DNA of 6,732 bases. It comes from Acidobacteria bacterium RIFCSPHIGHO2_01_FULL_67_28. Its GTDB lineage: Bacteria > Acidobacteriota > Terriglobia > Acidiferrales > 2-02-FULL-67-57. The notes under the pieces were generated by a model, which saw only the letters and a program-made list of their open reading frames with translations, did not search any database and was not told the origin of the DNA. Below, in pieces: positions 5,051 through 6,732 of this stretch (position 1 is the first letter of the stretch; each line of letters begins with the position of its first letter). The stretch spans positions 1 through 6,732 of the forward strand of contig MEKM01000094.1 of assembly GCA_001766965.1 (NCBI GenBank), in the 5' to 3' direction. Position numbers and translations under genes: made by a program.

Positions 5051-6319
5051 CTAGGCGCTCTTGACGGCGTACTCTCCGAGCTGGTGGGCGAGAGATTCAG
5101 GCACTTCGGCTTCGATCCACACCATTCCGTCGCGAAAACTCTCGCTCAAGACTCGTCCGCGCTCGTGGACGAGAGCGCGCTCGCGTCCTTGGGCCGCGGA
5201 GAAGCGCAGGGCCAGCCGCACCGGCACGTCGCCGGGCAGCAGGCGCTCGATTTCTCCCCGCAGCTCGTCCAGACCGAGGCCTTCGAGCGCCGAAACGAAC
5301 ACCGCGCGCGGGGAATTCTTCAGTTCGCGCCGCTCGTCCTCCTCGAGCAGGTCCGTCTTGTTGAAGACGAGCAGCCGCGGGGTCTTTTCGACGCCCAGCT
5401 CGGCCAACACCTGGCGGACGGCGTCGTCCTGCTCGGTGTGCCCGGGACTGGAGATGTCGCTCACGTGCAGGATGAGCGCCGCCTGCTCCACTTCTTCGAG
5501 CGTAGCGCGAAAAGCCGCCACCAGTCCGTGGGGCAAATCGCGGATGAAGCCCACCGTGTCGGAGAGCAGCGCCCGCCGCCCCGACGGCAGCGCCACCGCC
5601 CGCACCGTCGGGTCGAGCGTGGCGAAGAGTTTCGGCGAAACGCTCACCTCCGCTTCCGTGAGCGCGTTGAAGAGCGTCGACTTGCCCGTGTTGGTGTACC
5701 CGACGAGCGCCACCGTGCCCAGCGCCGTCTGCTGGCGCGCGCGGCGCTGCTGGGCGCGGCGCCGGCGCACGGTCTCCAGCTCCTCCTTGAGCTTGCCGAG
5801 GCGGCCCCGGATGCGCCGCCGATCGGTTTCGAGCTTCGTTTCGCCCGGGCCGCGTGTGCCGATGCCGCCGCCCAGGCGCGACATCGCGACGCCCTTCCCC
5901 GTCAGCCGCGGCAGCAGATAATTCAACTGCGCCAGCTCGACCTGCAACTGCCCTTCCCGCGTGCGCGCCCGCCGGGCGAAGATGTCGAGGATGAGCTGGG
6001 TGCGGTCAATGACCCGCTGCTCGCCGGTGAGGTTGCGGAGCTGCGTGGGCGAAAGTTCGTGGTCGAAGATGACGAGCTCGGCCGCGCGCGCCTCGGCTTC
6101 GCGGTGGAGCTCTTCGAGTTTCCCGCGGCCGATGAGCGTGGCCGGGTCGGGGCGCTCGCGGCGCTGCTCGAGCCGGCCGACGACGTCCGCCCCGGCCGAG
6201 CGCGCCAGGGCTTCGAGCTCGGCCAGGCGCTCCTCCGACGTCCCGTTGAACTTTGCCGGCAGGTGCACCCCGACCAGCAGCGCCCGCTCCGGCACGCTCA
6301 CCGGGCGCAATGTTTTCAT
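5051..6319 (-). CDS. hflX: Ribosome-associated GTPase HflX
   Basis: HflX is a GTPase that binds 50S subunits and can split stalled or stressed 70S ribosomes. The 422 residues carry the whole family architecture. The N-terminal HflX domain (about 10-115) contains LIGRGKLEEL. A basic helical region follows with QLNYLLPRLTG and the glycine-rich RLGGGIGTRGPGE (148-160), leading into a charged coiled-coil (about 165-198). The G domain starts near 201: G1 GYTNTGKST (207-215), G2 FATLDPT (232-238), G3 DTVGF (254-258), G4 NKTD (320-323) and G5 SAL (343-345). The C-terminal part (about 364-422) is the short HflX tail. G1 has Thr where many homologues have Ala, which should not affect the P-loop Lys or Ser. 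The start ATG at 6319 overlaps the hfq stop (ATGA), so the two are cotranscribed and probably translationally coupled. The protein has no membrane segments and should be cytoplasmic. Confidence 0.96.
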   Translation of the reverse strand: MKTLRPVSVPERALLVGVHLPAKFNGTSEERLAELEALARSAGADVVGRLEQRRERPDPATLIGRGKLEELHREAEARAAELVIFDHELSPTQLRNLTGEQRVIDRTQLILDIFARRARTREGQLQVELAQLNYLLPRLTGKGVAMSRLGGGIGTRGPGETKLETDRRRIRGRLGKLKEELETVRRRRAQQRRARQQTALGTVALVGYTNTGKSTLFNALTEAEVSVSPKLFATLDPTVRAVALPSGRRALLSDTVGFIRDLPHGLVAAFRATLEEVEQAALILHVSDISSPGHTEQDDAVRQVLAELGVEKTPRLLVFNKTDLLEEDERRELKNSPRAVFVSALEGLGLDELRGEIERLLPGDVPVRLALRFSAAQGRERALVHERGRVLSESFRDGMVWIEAEVPESLAHQLGEYAVKSA

Positions 6320-6561
6320 GTGGCTTTCGTCGGGCTCGGGGCGATGCTGGCGATGGCGTGCTTGAAGAGGAGCTGCTCCTGGCCCTGCGACTCGAGCAGG
6401 ATGGAGAACCGGTCGAAGCTCTTGACGCGCCCGGCCAGCCGCGAGCCGTCCGTGAGCAGCACCGTCACCGGCGTCTGCTCCCGCCGCAGCCGGTTCAGGA
6501 AGTCGTCCTGGACAGCCTCGGCCGGCCGCTCGTTCGGGTTCTTCGGCCTCGCCTCGTTCAT
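6316..6561 (-). CDS. hfq: RNA chaperone Hfq
   Basis: Hfq is a hexameric Sm-like protein that pairs small RNAs with mRNAs. This 81-residue copy has an N-terminal extension of about ten residues relative to E. coli. It then carries QDDFLNRLRREQTPV, the Sm1 part ending in SFDRFSILL (48-56) and the Sm2 motif FKHAIASI (66-73); the C-tail is short. Relative to E. coli, proximal-face residues Q8, D9, F42, K56 and H57 are kept as Q18, D19, F52, K67 and H68, and rim R16 and R17 as R26 and R27. Distal-face positions differ: Y25 is L35, N28 is D38, I30 is S40 and Q33 is A43. At the proximal face Q41 is R51 and Y55 is F66. The start at 6561 lacks a Shine-Dalgarno sequence, and a TATAAT ends only six bases before it. 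It heads the hfq-hflX operon. The numbering rests on hand alignment. Confidence 0.94.
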   Translation of the reverse strand: MNEARPKNPNERPAEAVQDDFLNRLRREQTPVTVLLTDGSRLAGRVKSFDRFSILLESQGQEQLLFKHAIASIAPSPTKAT

Positions 6562-6567
6562 ACCCGC

Positions 6568-6573
6568 ATTATA
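6568..6573 (-). promoter_or_regulatory. TATAAT -10 element at the hfq start
   Basis: A perfect TATAAT on the minus strand (6573-6568) is separated from the hfq ATG by six bases. Transcription from it would begin at or within a base or two of the ATG, giving a leaderless mRNA, which fits the missing Shine-Dalgarno sequence. No good -35 hexamer or TG extension is present at the usual spacing, so the element could be a chance match. Confidence 0.45.
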
Positions 6574-6607
6574 GTCCCACTTCTTGGAATCCCGCTTGTC
6601 CCGCCTG

Positions 6608-6732
6608 CCCTGAGCGAAGCCGAAGGGAGCGTAGTCGAGGGAAGCGACCGCGAGTCCCGCGCCGCGGGACGAAGGGGAGTCGAGGGACCTGCTTTTCCTG
6701 CTTCCCTGCCTCTTTACCCTGAGGCGAAGCCG
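6608..6732. repeat. Cluster of short dispersed repeats upstream of hfq
   Basis: CCCTGAGCGAAGCCGAAGGG (6608-6627) recurs in slightly changed form as CCCTGAGGCGAAGCCG at 6717-6732, cut by the window edge. A second element, GAAGGG followed by TCGAGGGA, occurs at 6622-6642 and again at 6671-6687. Alternating copies of this kind recall REP-like intergenic elements that I associate with some GC-rich soil bacteria. I see no gene in this stretch. Copy number elsewhere in the genome cannot be judged here. Confidence 0.6.
6654..6670. repeat. Perfect 17-bp palindrome in the repeat cluster
   Basis: GTCCCGCG-C-CGCGGGAC has perfect 8-bp arms around one central base. It lies between the two TCGAGGGA copies, which suggests it belongs to the same repeat structure. 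It could form a cruciform or an RNA hairpin, although a one-base loop would force the inner pairs open. No T-run follows on either strand. Confidence 0.55.

Noticed and set aside
4991..6574. Plus-strand open frame of 527 codons opposite hflX and hfq
   Set aside because: It covers two well-supported genes on the other strand and its translation has no recognisable domain; it is a GC-driven shadow.

Overview
The window is GC-rich bacterial chromosome, by eye roughly two-thirds G+C, and densely packed with ordinary housekeeping genes. Several things point to a Gram-negative, Acidobacteriota-like genome: an AroD-AroE fusion protein, a Pal-like OmpA protein carrying an Ig-like domain, the hfq-hflX pair, and dispersed CCCTGAGCGAAGCCGAAGGG-type repeats. 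This placement is an inference from remembered gene arrangements, not a database result.

Layout. On the left, a minus-strand operon carries a fused 3-dehydroquinate dehydratase/shikimate dehydrogenase (aroDE). One base after its stop codon comes the start of trpE, which runs off the left edge. A divergent intergenic region of about 230 bp holds a good promoter for each side. Rightward from it runs one plus-strand gene for an exported envelope protein: signal peptide, two copies of a duplicated beta-rich unit, an Ig-like domain, a Pro/Ala linker and a C-terminal OmpA/Pal peptidoglycan-binding domain. It converges on a minus-strand pair, pgsA (phosphatidylglycerophosphate synthase) and an AMMECR1-family gene, whose reading frames overlap by 17 nt. 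A near-consensus promoter (TTGACA-N18-TATAGT) stands before pgsA. Between pgsA and hflX are 426 bp with no convincing gene; they hold inverted repeats, two DnaA-box-like motifs and the pgsA promoter. On the right, hfq and hflX form a minus-strand operon with an ATGA overlap. A perfect TATAAT lies so close to the hfq start that the message may be leaderless. The last 150 bp are an intergenic array of short dispersed repeats and a perfect 17-bp palindrome.

How the genes relate. aroDE and trpE supply consecutive parts of aromatic amino acid synthesis, from 3-dehydroquinate to shikimate and from chorismate to anthranilate. The OmpA protein and PgsA serve the cell envelope. Hfq and HflX act on RNA and ribosomes. 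I found no mobile element, CRISPR array, defence cassette, tRNA or rRNA. The less ordinary points are the Hfq RNA-binding surface, the possible leaderless hfq mRNA, the domain-duplicated envelope protein and the structured pgsA upstream region.
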